The notes beneath the pieces were generated by a model, which had not been told where the DNA came from, made no database searches, and saw nothing but the letters and a program-made list of their open reading frames with translations. Source: Actinomadura sp. DC4 (GTDB lineage: Bacteria; Actinomycetota; Actinomycetes; Streptosporangiales; Streptosporangiaceae). From it: DNA of 64,000 nt. The DNA lies in assembly GCF_030406325.1 (NCBI RefSeq), contig NZ_JAUEQY010000007.1, positions 1 through 64,000 on the forward strand, in the 5' to 3' direction. Both the position numbers and the translations under genes were made by a program. Positions 61,387 to 64,000 of this stretch are shown piece after piece; within the stretch, counting starts at the first letter, position 1, and each line of letters opens with the position of its first letter.

Positions 61387-62157
61387 ATGAATGATTTTAT
61401 GGACAGAACGAAGTCACTCCAGGGCCGCGTCGCGCTCGTGACCGGGGCGTCCGGCTCGATCGGCGCGGAGGTGAGCCGCGCCCTCGCGGCGCGCGGGGCC
61501 GCCGTCGCGGTTCACGGCCGTACGGAGAGCGCCCTCGGCAAGGTCGTCGCCGACATCGGCGCGGCGGGTGGCACCGCGGTCGCCCACGTCGGTGACGTAC
61601 GCGACGCCGGGCGGCTGGACGCGACGGTCGCCGAGATCGCGTCGACGCTGGGAACGATCGACGTGCTCGTCCCGCTCGCCGGCGGCGACGGCGTGCCCTC
61701 ACCGACCGCCGAGCTCACCCCCGAACGCTGGCGGAGCGTGATCGAGACCGATCTGACCTCGGTCTTCCTGACCGTGCACGCGGTGCTGCCCGGGATGCTG
61801 GAGCGCGGCGGCGGCCGCATCGTGACCGTCGCCTCCAGCGCGGGCCGCCGGCCGTCGCAGGCGAACGCCGCGTACGCCGCCGCCAAGGCCGGTGTCGTCA
61901 TGCTCACCGAGCACCTCGCGAAGGAGTACGCGACCTCCGGCATCAGGGTCAACTGCGTCGCGCCCGCCATCGTCGACACCGCCAAGCTCCGCGACCGGAT
62001 GCCCGCCGCGCGGCTCGACGCCGTGGCGGCCCACGTGCCGCTCGGGCGCATCGGCCGGCCGGAGGACATCGCCGAGGCGGTCGCGTTCCTCGCCTCCGAC
62101 GCCTCCTCCTGGATCACCGGCACCACACTCGACATCACCGGAGGCATGACGCTGTGA
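61387..62157 (+). CDS. Short-chain dehydrogenase/reductase
   Basis: The 256-residue product has the NAD(P) motif VTGASGSIGAEV near 18-29, PLAGGDGVP in place of the NAG motif, the catalytic SSAGRRPSQANAAYAAAKAG with Tyr and Lys, and a C-terminal DITGGMTL typical of FabG-like enzymes. It reduces or oxidises a carbonyl/alcohol; substrate unknown. ATG at 61387 with TAATTC six bases upstream implies a leaderless transcript. It is coupled to a membrane protein by a GTGA overlap and controlled by the divergent MarR. Confidence 0.93.
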   Translation: MNDFMDRTKSLQGRVALVTGASGSIGAEVSRALAARGAAVAVHGRTESALGKVVADIGAAGGTAVAHVGDVRDAGRLDATVAEIASTLGTIDVLVPLAGGDGVPSPTAELTPERWRSVIETDLTSVFLTVHAVLPGMLERGGGRIVTVASSAGRRPSQANAAYAAAKAGVVMLTEHLAKEYATSGIRVNCVAPAIVDTAKLRDRMPAARLDAVAAHVPLGRIGRPEDIAEAVAFLASDASSWITGTTLDITGGMTL

Positions 62158-62840
62158 CCACGACCGAAGGACCCCGGCTCCGGCAGGCCGGACCGCCACT
62201 GCCGCTCGTCGCGATCGCGACGGTGGCGCTCTTCCTCGCGTCCCTCGCCCTGCCGATCGCCATGGCCGGCGGGGACGTCTACCCCTCACCGTTCTCGAGC
62301 GCGGCGACGATCGTCGGCTACTTCCGCGGCAACCGGGTTCCCGTCCTGCTCGCCGCCCTGCTGCAGTTCGCCGCGTCGATACCACTCGCGATCTACGCGG
62401 CGACCGCGTCCGTACGGCTGAACCGGCTCGGCGTCCGCGCACCCGGCGCGGCCATCGGGCTGGTCGGCGGGGTGCTGGCCTCGGCGTCGATGGCGCTGTC
62501 CGCGCTGTTCAGCTGGACGCTCACCCGGCCGGAGATCCTCGGCCACACCGAGCTGATCCGGCTGGTGCACGACCTCGCCTTCATCGTCGGCGGCCCCGGT
62601 TTCGTCGTCCCGAGCGGGCTGCTCGTCGCCGGCATCGCCGTCCCGGGCCTCCTCGCGCGTCTGCTCCCGCGGTGGCTCGCCTGGGCCGGCCTCGTGATCG
62701 CGGCGATCGCCATGGTCGCCACGCTGGCGGTCGCGATCCCCGGCCTGGCGGTGCTGCTGCCGCTCGCGCGGTTCCCGTCGTTCGTGTGGATCATCGTCGC
62801 CGCGTACGTCCTGCCCGCCGGCGCGCGGGACGCGTCGTGA
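62154..62840 (+). CDS. Multi-pass membrane protein (DUF4386-like)
   Basis: The 228-residue product starts at a GTG overlapping the SDR stop by four bases. Six hydrophobic helices are visible (VAIATVALFLASLALPIAMA; LLAALLQFAASIPLAIYA; GLVGGVLASASMALSALFSW; a fourth near 140; LLVAGIAVPGLLARLLP; VIAAIAMVATLAVAIPGLAV). The sequence resembles DUF4386-type proteins found with oxidoreductases. No function known. Confidence 0.8.
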   Translation: MTTTEGPRLRQAGPPLPLVAIATVALFLASLALPIAMAGGDVYPSPFSSAATIVGYFRGNRVPVLLAALLQFAASIPLAIYAATASVRLNRLGVRAPGAAIGLVGGVLASASMALSALFSWTLTRPEILGHTELIRLVHDLAFIVGGPGFVVPSGLLVAGIAVPGLLARLLPRWLAWAGLVIAAIAMVATLAVAIPGLAVLLPLARFPSFVWIIVAAYVLPAGARDAS

Positions 62841-62850
62841 GCGGCCTGCC

Positions 62851-63663
62851 TCAGGGCTTGCGGCCGACGGCCGCGTACTGGTCGACCTCGGGGACGGCGC
62901 CGACGTCCACGTCGCCGGGACGCCAGTGGGTCGTCGTGACGACGCCCGGCTCCACCACGTCGAGCCCGTCGAAGAAGCTCTCGACCTCTTCGGGGCTGCG
63001 CGGGTTGAGCGTCGGCTTGCCGACCTGGTTCCACTGCCGCGCGCCCTCGTCCATGGTCGGGCTGTGCACCGCGTGGGCGACCGCGAGATGGCTGCCCGAC
63101 GGGAGCGCGTCCATCAGCCGGCGTACGGTCTCCTGGGCCTCGCCCGTGTCTTCGACGTGGTGCAGGATCGCGATCAGCATGAGGGCGACCGGCCGGTCGA
63201 AGTCCAGCACCTCCGCCGCCTCCCGCAGGATCGTCTCCGGGTCCAGCAGGTCGGCCTCGAGGTAGTGGGTGATGCCGGGCGACGTGCTGGTGAGCAGGGC
63301 CTCGGCGTGGACGAGCACCAGCGGGTCGTTGTCGACGTAGACGATGCGCGACTCCGGCGCGATCCCCTGCGCGACCTCGTGGGTGTTGTTGAAGGTGGGC
63401 AGCCCCGTACCGATGTCGAGGAACTGCCGGACCTCGGCCTCGGCGGTCAGGTGGCGGACCGCGCGGACGAGGAACGCCCGTGACGCGCGGGCGAGTTCGA
63501 GTATCGGCGGATTGACCTTGGCGACACGCTCGGCGGCCTCGCGGTCGGAGGCGAAGTTGTCGGTGCCGCCGAGGAAGTAGTTCCAGACGCGGGCGGTGTG
63601 CGGCACGCCCGTGTCGAGTGCCCACTGCGGCTGTGGGTCATGAGCAGCTGGCTTTCCGGCCAC
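62851..63663 (-). CDS. DUF574-family SAM-dependent methyltransferase
   Basis: The 270-residue product starts at the GTG at 63663, behind GGAAGGA. It has the family's N-terminal signature PHTARVWNYFLGGTDNFASD, the SAM-binding QFLDIGTGLPTFNNTHEVAQ, YVDNDPLVLVHAEALL, and MLIAILHHVED. These PF04672 proteins are very abundant in actinomycetes, often near regulatory loci. The substrate is unknown. Convergent with the membrane protein gene. Confidence 0.94.
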   Translation of the reverse strand: MAGKPAAHDPQPQWALDTGVPHTARVWNYFLGGTDNFASDREAAERVAKVNPPILELARASRAFLVRAVRHLTAEAEVRQFLDIGTGLPTFNNTHEVAQGIAPESRIVYVDNDPLVLVHAEALLTSTSPGITHYLEADLLDPETILREAAEVLDFDRPVALMLIAILHHVEDTGEAQETVRRLMDALPSGSHLAVAHAVHSPTMDEGARQWNQVGKPTLNPRSPEEVESFFDGLDVVEPGVVTTTHWRPGDVDVGAVPEVDQYAAVGRKP

Positions 63664-63962
63664 GGGTGTCCTTCCGCTCGGCGACCGATCGAGATCTCCG
63701 AAGCGTAACCCCACCGCCTGCCGCGGCCGGTGGGACCAGCCCCCGGATGTCCTCTATCGGCCGCCGTACGGCACGGGAGTCCATCGACGCCCGAGCCGCA
63801 ACCGCCGTACGGGCTGACCGGAACGCCGGTCCGGCCACGGCCGATTCGCCCGAACGCCGGGCGCGGCAGGGCCGGCGATGGGGATAATGACCCCCAGAGT
63901 GGGGAGCCGGAGTCCGGTCCTCGTTTCCGTGAGTTTCTCGAGTCGCTTCGGAGGCAGGGACG

Positions 63963-64000
63963 ATGGTGGATCAGCGGGCGGACGGATACGCGGTCGACAC
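63963..64000 (+). CDS. N-terminal fragment of a gene cut by the window end
   Basis: An ATG at 63963 follows GGAGGCAGGGACG, a good ribosome site, and opens a frame (MVDQRADGYAVDT) to the last base. Too short to assign. The 299 bp before it (63664-63962) hold only the leader regions of the two divergent genes; a short hairpin-like GGGGATAATGACCCCC lies near 63880-63895. Confidence 0.5.
   Translation, partial: MVDQRADGYAVD

Noticed and set aside
1-64000. CRISPR arrays, insertion sequences, integrases, attachment sites or tRNA genes
   Set aside because: No regularly spaced repeats, transposase or integrase motifs, or tRNA-like cloverleafs were seen in either strand.

Overview
This 64 kb window is high-GC actinomycete DNA. 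Codon third positions are strongly GC, GTG and TTG starts are frequent, and the gene families are typical of the group: SARP regulators, DUF397/XRE-DUF5753 pairs, a DUF574-type methyltransferase, a SigB/F-like sigma factor with a SpoIIE phosphatase, and an MbtH-dependent NRPS. The general flavour suggests Streptosporangiales (Actinomadura-like), but that placement is inference only. There is no rRNA, tRNA, CRISPR array, insertion sequence or phage.

Layout. 1-10.6 kb is the edge of a non-ribosomal peptide cluster. An NRPS (C-A-PCP-C-A..., running off the left edge) and its MbtH partner are transcribed leftward. A StrR/Bbr-type ParB-fold regulator and a large AfsR-type SARP follow. A well-formed StrR/Bbr-type operator (5467-5495) lies in the control region between mbtH and a cold-shock-domain gene. 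The first adenylation domain carries a phenylalanine-like specificity code.

10.6-20 kb holds a decayed FxLD-type methyltransferase, a small P-loop kinase with a leaderless start, a PadR-ABC-FtsX efflux operon behind a palindromic operator, a decayed thioesterase, a secreted glycerophosphodiesterase, and a MarR/FAD-monooxygenase divergon with two copies of a 15-bp operator. 20-23 kb is a WhiJ-like accessory locus: XRE-DUF5753 plus DUF397 on one strand; an HATPase protein, tiny proteins and strong hairpins on the other. 23-28 kb holds metX-metY-CoA-binding protein, an OsmC protein and a flavoprotein with no canonical start codon.

28-34.9 kb is stress-related: STAS, Mn catalase, a short SARP, a KatE-type catalase, a Zn alcohol dehydrogenase. 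34.9-45.9 kb is one tightly overlapped leftward operon joining a polyamine-type ABC importer to hydantoinase/oxoprolinase subunits, an M20 amidohydrolase and a FAD/NAD(P)-binding protein. It looks like a complete uptake-and-hydrolysis pathway for a cyclic or acylated amide.

46-51.2 kb carries an ABC-transporter remnant, a CPA2 antiporter, a ChaB protein behind a SigB-like promoter, a SigB/F-type sigma factor, a GAF-SpoIIE phosphatase and a STAS antagonist, but no adjacent anti-sigma kinase. 51.3-58.2 kb has an aminopeptidase, LuxR and AraC regulators, a secreted protein, a streptogrisin-like protease, an MFS pump and a methyltransferase. 58.2-60.8 kb is a lower-GC accessory patch of unknown genes. 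It includes a three-TTA-codon protein with 28-residue tandem repeats and a long coiled coil, and a start-less fragment of a different repeat protein. The right end has a MarR/SDR divergon in which both genes look leaderless around a shared palindrome, a membrane protein, a DUF574-like methyltransferase and the first codons of another gene.
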